A stretch of DNA of 64,000 bases from Paraburkholderia sp. BL10I2N1. GTDB lineage: Bacteria; Pseudomonadota; Gammaproteobacteria; Burkholderiales; Burkholderiaceae. The stretch spans positions 3,162,001-3,226,000 of the forward strand of contig NZ_SNWA01000002.1 in assembly GCF_004361815.1 (NCBI RefSeq), written 5' to 3'. The position numbers were made by a program, and so were the translations under genes. The notes under the pieces were generated by a model, which was given only the letters and a program-made list of their open reading frames with translations, was not told the DNA's origin and searched no databases. Below are positions 8,801-17,250 of this stretch, one piece after another; the first letter of the stretch is position 1; each line of letters begins with the position of its first letter.

Positions 8801-10255
8801 TCACAGCACCGGCGGGGGCAACGATCCGAGCACCGTCTCGAACGCCACGCCGATCGCGAGGAGGTGCCGGTCGCTGCCGGTCGGGCCATCGAGTTCGAGA
8901 CCAACGGGACGGCCGTCGCCAGTCATGCCAGCCGGCAGCGACAGTCCGGGAATACCGGCGTTGCTGGCTGGAGCGGTATTGCGCAGGAACGCCGCCATCT
9001 CGTCGACGGTCGGCCCTCCATCGACCGACACCGACGACGAACCGTTCACCTCGTCGATCGGCACGGCTGCGAGCAGGGTGGTCGGAAACAGCAGCGCGTC
9101 GATCCCGTGCGTCGCGAACGTATCGGCGTAGAGCCGCTGAAGTTGCGGACGCCATGTCTTCATGGCGTCTTCGTATTGTCCGGCGAAGACATCGGCGATG
9201 ACGGCATCGTAGACGCCGCGCACGTCCGGGCTGGCGATTCGCGCGGCCAGTGCGTTGAGGGTTTTCACGGGCGCCTGGTTGGCGACGAGCCAGGCCGGCA
9301 CGTCATCGGCGGCTTCATGCAGCGCCACGGGCGAACTGATCCTGTCGTTGAACGTGAGCAGTTCTGGCATATCGACCTCGACGAAGGTCACGCCGACAGC
9401 CGCGAGCCGGCCCAGCGCGGCACGGACGACCTGTTCAAGCGCCTGCTCCAGCCCGGCCCACAACTGTGCAGGCAGGCCGATGCGCAGGCCCGGGAGTGCA
9501 ATGGCCGGCAACGCGGTATCGCCGGTCACGACACCGTCGAGCAGCGCAATATCCGCGACCGTGCGCGCCATGGGCCCGACCGTGTCGCGCGTGCGGCTGA
9601 TCGGCACGACTGCATTCGTGTCGTGATAGCGCCGTTCGCGCCCGCCATTGCCGACCGAGGGACGAAAGCCGGCTGTGCCCGTGAGTGCGGCGGGAATGCG
9701 CGTCGAGCCGCCGGTGTCGGTGCCGAGTCCGGCCGGGGCGATGCGCGCGGCAATGGCCGCCGCCGTGCCGCCCGATGATCCGCCGGGAATCAGCGCCGCG
9801 TCATACGGATTGCGCACGATGCCAGCGTGCAGGCTCAGATTGGTGCTCGTGATCCCGAACGCCAGTTCGTGCATGTTGGCCTTGCCGAGCACGATCGCGC
9901 CGGCATCGAGCAGCCGTTGTACCGAAGGCGCGTTGGTCTGCGGAACGAAATTCTCGAGTGCGGGCGTGCCGGCCGAAGTCACGAGGCCAATCGTATTGAT
10001 GTTGTCCTTGATGACGACAGGCAGGCCGGCCAGTGGGAGGCGCGCTTTCTCCCTTGCGGACAGTGCATCGATGCGCGCGGCGGCGTCGAGTGCTCCTTCC
10101 ATATTGAGCGCCGTCAGCGCATTGAGCGTGGAGAGCGCGGCCGCGCGGGCAAGCAGCGTGGCGACATAGTCGGTAGCCGAAAGACGCCCCGCCTGAATTG
10201 CCGCGACCGCCTCGGTGGCTGTCAGCGCCAGTTGTTCATCGACCGTCCATGCCAT
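8801..10255 (-). CDS. Amidase-signature hydrolase (indoleacetamide hydrolase-like)
   Basis: A 484-residue amidase-signature enzyme. The Ser-cisSer-Lys triad is visible: Lys in LPVVIKDNINT, the cis-Ser in the PGGSSGGTAAA loop and the nucleophilic Ser in LGTDTGGSTRIPAALTG. The family hydrolyses small carboxamides to acid and ammonia. The overall pattern resembles the indoleacetamide hydrolase/mandelamide hydrolase branch, but the substrate is not fixed by sequence. I start at MAWTVDEQLALT (10255), preceded by an AGAGAGG-like site. It lies alone, downstream of the truncated ferritin-like gene. Confidence 0.87.
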   Translation of the reverse strand: MAWTVDEQLALTATEAVAAIQAGRLSATDYVATLLARAAALSTLNALTALNMEGALDAAARIDALSAREKARLPLAGLPVVIKDNINTIGLVTSAGTPALENFVPQTNAPSVQRLLDAGAIVLGKANMHELAFGITSTNLSLHAGIVRNPYDAALIPGGSSGGTAAAIAARIAPAGLGTDTGGSTRIPAALTGTAGFRPSVGNGGRERRYHDTNAVVPISRTRDTVGPMARTVADIALLDGVVTGDTALPAIALPGLRIGLPAQLWAGLEQALEQVVRAALGRLAAVGVTFVEVDMPELLTFNDRISSPVALHEAADDVPAWLVANQAPVKTLNALAARIASPDVRGVYDAVIADVFAGQYEDAMKTWRPQLQRLYADTFATHGIDALLFPTTLLAAVPIDEVNGSSSVSVDGGPTVDEMAAFLRNTAPASNAGIPGLSLPAGMTGDGRPVGLELDGPTGSDRHLLAIGVAFETVLGSLPPPVL

Positions 10256-10316
10256 GCTGTGCCTCTCTGTCCGTACCAGGGGTGCGCGGTGAAGACGTCC
10301 GCCGCGCGCTATCGTT

Positions 10317-10589
10317 TCATGAAGCGCAGTGGAAGTAGCGCGAGGAGCCGCGGCCTTCGGTCCGACGGGCAATGTTCCAGACCGGCAGCGAGGTCAGACG
10401 CCTGAGCGCATCAGGCGGGAGCGGCGGCCAGTCTGGAACGGCAGCTTTGCAGGGATTGTGCGCTTCCAGCAGCAGGCGGCTGAACATCTGCGTGTGCGCG
10501 TCGGAGCCGATCTTGACGCGTGCTGGATGACGAAACGTCCATTGGCGCAAGGCGCGATCTTCGGGTGCATGCGTCAGGGTATCGGACAT
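10317..10589 (-). pseudogene. N-terminal remnant of a ferritin-like-domain protein
   Basis: Ninety codons start MSDTLTHAPEDRALRQWTF and run to RLTSLPVWNIARRTEGRG, then stop after a short tail. From memory, the N-terminus matches Burkholderia ferritin-like-domain proteins of roughly 280 residues, whose iron-binding EXXH helices would come after the point where this frame changes and ends. The last 18 residues look out of frame. I read it as a 5' remnant left by a deletion; the alternative is an independent small protein. Confidence 0.45.
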
Positions 10590-10697
10590 GGCAGGCGAAA
10601 ATGGGCGAGCGAACAGTTCGCCTATTCTGGCACAGCCTGCAAAAACATGATGCCGAAGCCGCCAGTGCACCGCCTGCGCCCGGATCCGGTCCGTCGA

Positions 10698-10913
10698 TCA
10701 CTGATGGCTATCGATCCACAAACGTCCCCAGCGGAACGCGTAGGCGAGGGCGTGCTCTTCGTCGAAGAAGTAGTCGAGTGCGTCGAACGAATACGCAGGG
10801 CCGCGGCTGGCAGTGAGCTTCTCGATGGTCAGATTGGCGGCGAACAGGCCGTTCGGAAGCCGCTGCGCCATGGGCGCGACCTCGTAGCCTTTATAGCGAA
10901 TATTTCGAGTCAT
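10698..10913 (-). CDS. Small conserved hypothetical protein (RYKGYE type)
   Basis: A 71-residue protein beginning MTRNIRYKGYEVAPMAQRLPNG and ending FRWGRLWIDSHQ. The opening R-x-Y-K-G-[YF]-E-[VI] pattern recurs in the small protein at 45995-46276, suggesting a shared family of Burkholderia-specific small proteins. No known catalytic motif, membrane segment or signal is visible. I chose the ATG at 10913, where the shared pattern starts; upstream in-frame sequence looks non-coding. Confidence 0.55.
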   Translation of the reverse strand: MTRNIRYKGYEVAPMAQRLPNGLFAANLTIEKLTASRGPAYSFDALDYFFDEEHALAYAFRWGRLWIDSHQ

Positions 10914-11309
10914 GGTCGTGGCGATGATCGTGCCCGCTTGCGTTCTGGGTTCACGCATCAAGCGAAGGTCGATTAATGTGCGGGCAGGGACCAGGCGTAG
11001 GCCGCGCCGCGTACCGCGTGAACCAGGCTTTCGTCGCAAGCAAATCAGGGGCGGCCTGTAACGGTCATCTGAGATTCGGATGTGGCGGTGTCGTATGCGC
11101 TTGAGAGCAATATCCCGCGCGCGTCAGGGGGCGTCTGTGGTTTGGCACACGAAAGACGGGGGCGCAGGACGGGATGTGTGCGGTGGCGCACCCTGACCGC
11201 CTTGCCGACAGGTGGCCCGTCGCACGAGGCAAACGACGACGGGGCGAGGGGGCGACGAGGCGCGATGACCTCGCCTCTGACGTCACGGTATCTGCGGATG
11301 ACGCCGCGC
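10914..11309. other. Intergenic stretch without recognised gene
   Basis: About 400 bases between two genes on the minus strand. Open frames here have no family resemblance, no ribosome site and poor codon usage. I see no terminator or repeat. Confidence 0.5.
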
Positions 11310-11966
11310 TCAGTTTGCGAACGTCAGGACCTTTGCCGAACGGTTTTCCTGCGATACGCCAGCCTGTCGGGATGGTGTGTGCTGTGCCCCGAATGCGAGT
11401 GCGAATTGCGCCGCCTGACGGCCGACGGTTGCGAGTTGCTCGACGACCTTTGGATCGGAGCAGGTATCGACGGTTTCAAAGCGTGTCTCGAGTGTATTGA
11501 TGCCCGCGCCGAACGGCGTTGGCCAGCCGCGCAATGCATGAACGATCGAGCGCAGCGACGTGAGTACCGAACCGGCCGCCTGCCACCCGTACGCAGTCAC
11601 GATGCAGCCGACCGCGCGGCCGTCCAGATACGGACGCTCGTCGGAACGCAGTTCTTCCAGCGTGTCGAGTGCGTTCTTGACAAGGCCGGAGACGCCGCCG
11701 TGATAGCCCGGCGTCGCGATGATGATCGCGTCGGCGTCGCGAACCGCTTCGATCAGTTGAAGCTGTTCGTCGGTACGTTGCGAATTTTCCGGCGCGTAAT
11801 GCGGCAAGCTGTGCAGAAAGATGCCCCCAAACAGATGGGTGCGCGCACCAGCGCTTTCGGCACCGCGCAACGCGAAACCGAGCGCACGCTCGGTAGACGA
11901 CGCCGCGCGCGTCGTGCCACCGATTCCCACGACGAGTGGCCGGCGATGATGATCGAAACGGGTCAA
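11310..11966 (-). CDS. NAD(P)H-dependent FMN reductase (flavodoxin-like fold)
   Basis: A 218-residue protein. The phosphate-binding loop GIGGTTRAASSTERAL at residues 15-30, DAIIIATPGYHGGVSGLVKNALDTLEEL in the middle and VTAYGWQAAGSVLTSLR later are the hallmarks of the NADPH-dependent FMN reductase family (SsuE/ArsH-like). The product would be reduced FMN for a partner monooxygenase or for electron disposal. No monooxygenase gene is adjacent, so its partner is unknown. Confidence 0.85.
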   Translation of the reverse strand: MTRFDHHRRPLVVGIGGTTRAASSTERALGFALRGAESAGARTHLFGGIFLHSLPHYAPENSQRTDEQLQLIEAVRDADAIIIATPGYHGGVSGLVKNALDTLEELRSDERPYLDGRAVGCIVTAYGWQAAGSVLTSLRSIVHALRGWPTPFGAGINTLETRFETVDTCSDPKVVEQLATVGRQAAQFALAFGAQHTPSRQAGVSQENRSAKVLTFAN

Positions 11967-12200
11967 GGAAATGCTCCTTCAACGGTGGCCGTCAGGCCCA
12001 TGCGGCGGGCTGCGCGCGCGGGAACCCGAACGAACCAGACTTGAATCGCCATCTTAGTGACTGATTGCGCCGGCGCGAACGTGTTTTTTGTTCTAACGAT
12101 ATAAGCGGGAGGAGTGCTGCGGGTGACTGGCCGAGCCAGAACCGCCCGTGCGGCCCCTGCATTCGACGACACTGACCTACGGGTTCCTGCAAGCCGTGCG

Positions 12201-12662
12201 TCAGGCAATGGCGGTGTTGCGCGCGGAGCGAAGGATGCCTTCAAGCATTTGCGCTTCGGCCCTTGCGATGTCGCCAAGCGATGCGACGGACAGTTGCCGG
12301 TCGAAGATCTCGAGCGCAACGCAAAGCTGCGCGTAGTCTGCATCGCAGATGAACCATGTGCCTTCTCTCTTTTCACCGATATCGATATGCATCATTGTCG
12401 AATGCGCTGCCTCGACATCCGGAAGTGCGTACGGTTCGTGTCCGAGACGACACAACTCCTCGGCGACCAGCAGTTGTCGAGCCAGGGTCACGAAGAGGTC
12501 GCGCGAGCCATGGCCTCGCCGGAAGGCATCCAGAGCGGTGTAGCACTGCAAAAGCATTGCCTCGGTGACGGGCTCATGTGCGGCTCGGGTATAGGTGAGT
12601 GCACGAAGCAGCGGTGACATGGCCGGCTGCGTAGGTTTGCGGGTTCGCGATTTGCCTGACAT
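12201..12662 (-). CDS. Hypothetical protein, helical, Burkholderia type
   Basis: A 153-residue protein with a basic N-terminus (MSGKSRTRKPTQP) and a largely helical body containing LRALTYTRAAHEPVTEAML and DAFRRGHGSRDLFVTLARQLLVAEEL. Codon usage is consistent with a real gene. I recognise no domain; similar proteins are sometimes labelled Fis-family by weak similarity, which I cannot support here. A plausible ribosome site (GGAG) lies upstream of the ATG at 12662. Confidence 0.55.
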   Translation of the reverse strand: MSGKSRTRKPTQPAMSPLLRALTYTRAAHEPVTEAMLLQCYTALDAFRRGHGSRDLFVTLARQLLVAEELCRLGHEPYALPDVEAAHSTMMHIDIGEKREGTWFICDADYAQLCVALEIFDRQLSVASLGDIARAEAQMLEGILRSARNTAIA

Positions 12663-12849
12663 GATGGGTTGAATCTCCTTCCGTAACTCTCGATACCGCC
12701 ACTAAAGCGCTGCTGGCCGGAAAAACGCCATACGATCCGCCAGCGACCGGAACAGAGTTGCTGCACACGCTTGGATTCATCATGGCAAGCGATTATTAAG
12801 ACAGGCTTAATCGTCGGGGGGAGCGAGGCCGCGGTCGTGGAGGTTGACG

Positions 12850-12881
12850 AAAAAAAGCCCTGTTCCACGAGGGAACAGGGC
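12850..12881 (-). terminator. Rho-independent terminator (minus strand) with no evident gene upstream
   Basis: A perfect 10-bp stem, GCCCTGTTCC with GGAACAGGGC, encloses a 5-base loop. On the minus strand it is followed by seven T. It would end transcription entering from the 12.9-13.5 kb side, where no convincing protein gene lies, hinting at a small RNA. Confidence 0.75.
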
Positions 12882-13510
12882 CCGGCAGGATGGAAGAGTC
12901 GATCAGGCCCGTGGAGGCCTGTGGATCTCGTCCCACTACAACAACCATATTGTTGATTCAACCACCTGTTGCGTCACGACTGGTCCTTCACCTGCTGCTT
13001 GGTGCGAACCCCACAACTTTTGTCGCCTGGCGACTTTCTTTGCAATGCACGGCAACACTATCTGTTTCACCAACGACTGCGTTTACTGCCCGGTGCTTCA
13101 ACGAACAACAAGGACAAACTGCTATCAACGGTACGGTTCAAACCAACGCGGAGGGGAACCGCGTCGATGGGTTCAATGACTTGTTGCGCCCATGGAAAGC
13201 AGTTTAAGGAAAAAAGCGCGTCGGCAATCGCTCGAAGCGAGGGCAATTGCCCGCGTAATTCGCCGGATGGCGGCGCACCGGACTTCGGGATGGCCGCGCG
13301 GAGCGGCGCCGCCGGGTAATGAGGGAGGCACCGGATTGCCCGCTGGAGTCTGCGAGGCACCGTGCAGGGCTGGTTGCCCCGCGTCCAGAGCGGGGGAGCA
13401 ACAGCGGTCATACGCGCGAGCGTTCTTTTTGGTATGTTCCGGTTCATGTTCGCGATGGTTTCGTCCTGACCGGCTTTTCGTAGCGGCCCATACTCCCGGG
13501 GGAAACGCAG
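12882..13510. other. Long intergenic stretch
   Basis: About 630 bases without a supported protein gene. Open frames on both strands lack family resemblance. The only clear element is the terminator at its left edge. The region may encode a minus-strand small RNA and must contain the promoter of the plus-strand gene at 13511. Confidence 0.4.
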
Positions 13511-14122
13511 ATGAGTGGATACAAGACTGATGCATCCCGCCTGGCCCGGGTTGCGCTGGCTGTTTCGGTCGGTTTTCTGTTGCTGCAACCGGTCGCTGCC
13601 CAGAAGCAGAAGGCCAGTCCCCCTCCGGGACGGCAGGCGATCGGCGCGATGGCGCTTCGGCATATTCAGGCCCGTGTCGCCGGGATAGACCCCGTGCACA
13701 ACAGTGTGACCTTGCGTGACCCTCGCGGCGAGATGGCCGTGATCGAAGTCAATCCGGATGTCGCCGACATAACGAAGCTGGAGGTCGGTGACAGAGTGAA
13801 CATTGCCTACAGGAGCGCCATTCTGATTCATCTGGACAAGGTGGCGTCGAGTGGAATCCGGGCGCGCGTCGAAACCGAAGTCGTGCAGCCAGCGTCGGGA
13901 GGCGTGGTGACATCCACTCGCAGCGTGGAAGTATCGGCGACAGTGCTGGTAGTCGACCGAAAGCATCGCCAGGTCACGCTGCGCGGTCCGATCCAGACGG
14001 AGGTCTTCGATGTTGCGCCGGACATCTCGCTCGGTAACCTGAAGGTCGGTGATTCGGTTCGCGCGGTCTTTGTCAGTGCTGTCGCGGTATCGGTTGCGCG
14101 GGAGGGGGCCGCGCCCGAATGA
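13511..14122 (+). CDS. Secreted protein with two tandem beta-rich (OB-like) domains, paralogue 1
   Basis: A 203-residue exported protein with a signal peptide at residues 1-30 (ALAVSVGFLLLQPVAAQ). The mature part is an internal duplication. Residues about 52-108 (HIQARVAGIDPVHNSVTLRD to NIAYRSAILIHL) and 138-195 (VEVSATVLVVDRKHRQVTLRG to VRAVFVSAVAVSV) share the pattern A-x-V-x-x-[IV]-D-x-x-[HN]-x-x-V-T-L-R, then [VI]-x-P-D-[VI], then L-x-V-G-D-x-V-x-[AI]-x-[FY]. It is closely similar to the protein at 29410-30018. Function unknown. The start ATG has a GGGGGAAA site. Confidence 0.75.
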   Translation: MSGYKTDASRLARVALAVSVGFLLLQPVAAQKQKASPPPGRQAIGAMALRHIQARVAGIDPVHNSVTLRDPRGEMAVIEVNPDVADITKLEVGDRVNIAYRSAILIHLDKVASSGIRARVETEVVQPASGGVVTSTRSVEVSATVLVVDRKHRQVTLRGPIQTEVFDVAPDISLGNLKVGDSVRAVFVSAVAVSVAREGAAPE

Positions 14123-14550
14123 TGTACTCAGGAAATCAATGATTTGATTCGTACTGCGTATATAAGAAATATAAGGTCAGAGACGTTTATATATTGATGA
14201 ACACTTTTGCGGAACGCTCTAGAGAGAGTGATTAACTTGAGACCGACAGTCCATCTCCCCGCGCATTCGCAAGTTGAAAGAAGGTTAGCGATTGGCGACC
14301 AACCCAGGCGCGCCCGCGCTTGCCGGATTTCATCGCCAAGATTACAGTTTCGTTAACTTGACCGAACGGCCCCGCAAGACGGCAATCGAACCGCTGGGGC
14401 GCCCATGCGACGGCCGGGAATTGGAACTTTCGCGGTGGTAAGCTTTTGGCATCGTTCGGCCATGAATAGGGGCCGCATCTAAATCCGGCAGGCATCGGGG
14501 AGCCGGCCATACCGAGCCGGCGCACGGTGCTGGCTTGCGAGGAGAAGCAC
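14123..14550. other. Intergenic region upstream of ku, with an A+T-rich patch
   Basis: About 430 bases without a supported gene. An A+T-rich patch at 14130-14205 (many TATA-like runs) stands out from the high-G+C surroundings. It may hold the promoter of ku or the end of the preceding transcript; no clear hairpin terminator was found. Confidence 0.4.
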
Positions 14551-15465
14551 ATGCCTGCGCGCTCAATCGCATCGCTATCGTTATCCTTCGGTCTGGTTTC
14601 CATCCCCGTCAAGCTATATTCGGCCACCGAAAGCGCTTCGGACGTCAGGTTCAACCTGATGGCGCCGGACGGATCCCGCGTAAAGCAGCAGTACGTGTCG
14701 GAGTCGACGGGGGAAGTCGTCGAACGGTCGTCGATGAACAAGGGTTATGAGTTCGAGAAGGACAGATTCGTCGTTTTCACTGCCGACGAACTAAAGGCGC
14801 TCGAAGAAGGTGCGAGCCATGTCGTAGAGATAGTGGCCTTCATTCCCGAAAAATCCGTCGACCCGATTTACTACGACAAAGCCTACTTCATCGCACCGGA
14901 CAAGCGCGGCGGCAAACCGTACAGCCTGCTGCAGCAGGCGTTGCTCGAAAGCCATCGATGTGCGCTTGCAAAATGGGCTTCCAAGGGAAAGACCCACATT
15001 GTTCTTGTCAGACCGACCGACGAGGGGCTGATTTTCCAGCAGCTCTTCTATGCCGACGAAGTCAGGTCTCTGGCGGACCTGCACATCGAGCACGTACCGG
15101 TATCCGACGCGGAGCTGAGCCTCGCGCTGCGGATCATCGAACAGGGCACTGAAGACAACTACGACCCGACCGCTTATGAGGACGAGGAGAAAAAGCGGGT
15201 ACTCGCCGCGATTGACCGGAAGATCGAAGGCAAGCAGGTTGTCTCGGCCGAGCCGGTAGAGCCGGCTTCCGGTGGGCAGGTCATCGATCTGATGGAGGCA
15301 TTGCGGGCAAGCCTTGCAAAGGGAGGCGCCAAGGCGAAAACAGGCGTCCGCAAGAGCAAGGAGGCTGACGAAATCGCTGCGAGCGCGCCACCGCGGACGA
15401 GGAAGCCGGCGCAACGCGCCGAAAAGGCGCCCGCCATTCCAGCCAGGGTTCGGGCTCGCAAGTGA
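14551..15465 (+). CDS. ku: DNA end-binding protein Ku (non-homologous end joining)
   Basis: A 304-residue bacterial Ku. The N-terminus MPARSIASLSLSFGLVSIPVKLYSATES is diagnostic, followed by the ring-forming core (IPEKSVDPIYYDKAYFIAPDKRG, LPYADEVR-like LFYADEVRSLADL). A basic, Ala/Lys/Arg-rich C-terminal tail from about residue 255 resembles the DNA-binding extensions of Ku. It binds broken DNA ends and recruits LigD. No ligD is in the window. The start ATG has an AGGAGAAG site. Its TGA overlaps the GTG start of the next gene by four bases, so the pair is translationally coupled. Confidence 0.95.
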   Translation: MPARSIASLSLSFGLVSIPVKLYSATESASDVRFNLMAPDGSRVKQQYVSESTGEVVERSSMNKGYEFEKDRFVVFTADELKALEEGASHVVEIVAFIPEKSVDPIYYDKAYFIAPDKRGGKPYSLLQQALLESHRCALAKWASKGKTHIVLVRPTDEGLIFQQLFYADEVRSLADLHIEHVPVSDAELSLALRIIEQGTEDNYDPTAYEDEEKKRVLAAIDRKIEGKQVVSAEPVEPASGGQVIDLMEALRASLAKGGAKAKTGVRKSKEADEIAASAPPRTRKPAQRAEKAPAIPARVRARK

Positions 15466-16301
15466 CACGCAAACGCAATCAACACGACATCTCGTTACGC
15501 AAGCTCCAGTCGCTGCTGGGTGTCTCCCGGCGAGTGTTGTCCGGTTTGATCGCAGCCGGATTCGTGACACCTTCGCGGGGGCCACGAAATGAGCTGCGAT
15601 TTACTTTCCGGGACGTCGTCGTGCTCCGCACCGCCTTTCAACTGCAGTCCGCGAAGATATCCTCGCGCAAAATTCTTGCTGCACTTGCCCGCCTGAAAGC
15701 TGAACTGCCCGATGAGCTTCCTCTTTCAGGCATTCGAGTCACCGCTGTGGGTAACACGGTTGCGGTGAAAACCGGGCCTTCGAAATGGGACGCCAATACC
15801 GGCCAGCTTTTTCTGGATTTCGAAATCGCTGAAATCAAGGGCGATGTCGTATTTCTGGAGACATCGCCAGAGCAAAAGGACGCTGTAGTTCATGCCGAGG
15901 AATGGTACGCACTGGCTGAGCAACTGGCCGATGTGGACGCCGGGGGCGCGGAGCAGGCGTATCGAAAGGCCATCGAGCTCTCCCCGGAACCGTTTTACGC
16001 TGCGTATGTGGATTTGGGCGCGCTCCTTTGCGAGGACGAACAGCGATGCGAGGATGCGCTCGGCATCTTCGAGCAGGCTCTGGCTCTTTTTCCGGAAGAC
16101 GCCGTCCTGCACTTTAACCGGGCCGTGGCCCTCGAAGGCGTCGGCCGCCTGGAAGACGCGGAGCGCAGCTATGCGCGCTGTCTCGAGATCAATCCCTCCT
16201 ACGCGGACGCGCACCATAACCTCGGTTTGCTTCGGGACAGGCGCGGGGACAAGCAAGGGCTCGTGCGTCATTTGAGCGCCTGGCGCCGGCTCAACAGCTG
16301 A
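15462..16301 (+). CDS. MerR-type HTH protein with C-terminal TPR repeats, coupled to ku
   Basis: A 279-residue protein starting GTG inside the ku stop region (GTGA). Residues 10-85 resemble a MerR winged helix: SLRKLQSLLGVSRRVLSGLIAAGFVTPSRG, RFTFRDVVVLRTAFQLQ. A beta-rich linker follows. From about residue 145 there are TPR-like repeats (AEQAYRKAIELSP, DALGIFEQALALFPEDAVLHFNRAVAL, DAERSYARCLEINPSYADAHHNLGLL). The obligate coupling to ku suggests a role in end-joining control or as an adaptor. That is inference; MerR-TPR proteins have no general assigned function. Confidence 0.8.
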   Translation: MTRKRNQHDISLRKLQSLLGVSRRVLSGLIAAGFVTPSRGPRNELRFTFRDVVVLRTAFQLQSAKISSRKILAALARLKAELPDELPLSGIRVTAVGNTVAVKTGPSKWDANTGQLFLDFEIAEIKGDVVFLETSPEQKDAVVHAEEWYALAEQLADVDAGGAEQAYRKAIELSPEPFYAAYVDLGALLCEDEQRCEDALGIFEQALALFPEDAVLHFNRAVALEGVGRLEDAERSYARCLEINPSYADAHHNLGLLRDRRGDKQGLVRHLSAWRRLNS

Positions 16302-16609
16302 CAGGAAACCGGCCCGGCTGCGCTTGAGCCAGGACCCATGGATCGGTGGTTCACACGCCTCCCAGCACCGGTGGAATGCAAGTGTTGGCTTTCCGCATTG
16401 GCAGGCTGATGCAGGTGTTAGCCAGAACCCGACACTGCGACATCCTTTCCGCCCGCCGTTGACCTGATCCTGCCAAAGTAGCGCGCTGAAGGCTTGTGTA
16501 AGAGGCCAGAGGGGCGAGCGGTGCCTGCACAGGCACACTCATTGCGTAAAAGGCTCAGAGCCCGCTTCTGGCGCGGCTCTCAGACTGCCGAATCTCAATG
16601 GAGGCAAAC
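16302..16609. other. Intergenic region after the ku operon
   Basis: About 300 bases with no supported gene or clear terminator. A basic open frame near 16351-16542 on the minus strand has no family resemblance. Confidence 0.35.
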
Positions 16610-16834
16610 GTGCTGGCGACGAAACCCTGCATCGCAACCTGTGTAATTGACGGCGTCGCTGTCACGCTCACATTCTTGCCCGACACTGGTGTCTTGCGAA
16701 TCACCGACCCCACAGGCGCCCGCTTGAGGGAAACCACGTGGTCCGCATCGTGGCAGAGCCTTATTGCGACGTTTCGCGAGCTCAGCGAAACACCGGTGGA
16801 AGACCGTGCCGACCCGGAAACGCTATTCCGGTAG
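16610..16834 (+). CDS. Small hypothetical protein
   Basis: Seventy-four residues from a GTG start preceded by GGAGG at 16600-16604, five bases away. That spacing decides against the ATG at 16598, which overlaps the ribosome site. Sequence MLATKPCIATCVIDGVAVTLTF, then VLRITDPTGARLRETTW, predicts a small beta-rich protein. I recognise no family. It sits alone before the repeat array. Confidence 0.45.
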   Translation: MLATKPCIATCVIDGVAVTLTFLPDTGVLRITDPTGARLRETTWSASWQSLIATFRELSETPVEDRADPETLFR

Positions 16835-17014
16835 CCTGGCTGCCTCAGATGTCCTCGTGCCTGCGGCGAGACGCCCAACATCCCTGTGACGGACCATCCG
16901 CCACGAGCTGCCCCAGCCGTCCAATCCGCTTTTGTTATCGCTTCATCCAATACTCGAATTGTTGAGGTATCGGTCTCCCCGTATATTGGCGTCACAAGCC
17001 GACAGGCACACAAG

Positions 17015-17228
17015 CCAGGTACAACAACCATCTTGCATGGGACCGGAGTAGGCGCTAAAGCGCCAACTCCAGGTACAACAACCATCTTGCATGGGACCGG
17101 AGTAGGCGCTAAAGCGCCAACTCCAGGTACAACAACCATCTTGCATGGGACCAGAGTAGGCGCTAAAGCGCCAACTCTGGTCGACATACATGTTGCATGG
17201 GACCAGAGTAGGCGCTAAAGCGCCAACT
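17015..17228. repeat. Array of four tandem hairpin repeats (54, 54, 54 and 52 bp)
   Basis: Units begin at 17015, 17069, 17123 and 17177. Units 1-3 share GGTACAACAACCATCTTGCA followed by a palindrome; unit 4 has a different lead (CTGGTCGACATACATG). Each contains the core GGCGCTAAAGCGCC flanked by outer arms that can pair. Outer arms are GGAGT/ACTCC in units 1-2 and CAGAGT/ACTCTG in units 3-4, a compensatory change. Period 54 keeps all frames open, which makes spurious open frames on both strands. The array ends 22 bases before the SDR start codon. GTAG directly precedes each inner palindrome, as in REP elements. Confidence 0.9.
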
Positions 17229-17250
17229 CTGGTCGACACAGGAGACAGGT

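Noticed and set aside
7754..9778. Long plus-strand open frame of about 670 codons
   Set aside because: It runs antisense to the cdh, gntR and amidase genes and has arginine/glutamine-rich, non-homologous translation.
14232..14741. Minus-strand open frame upstream of ku
   Set aside because: It overlaps the ku coding sequence antisense, and its translation has no recognisable domain.
17015..17228. CRISPR array
   Set aside because: Units are contiguous without unique spacers, and no cas gene is present.
16555..17239. Open frames on both strands across the hairpin array with repeated GVGAKAPT/GALAPT peptides
   Set aside because: They exist because the 54-bp period is a multiple of three. They lack ribosome sites and homology; the DNA palindrome is the conserved feature.
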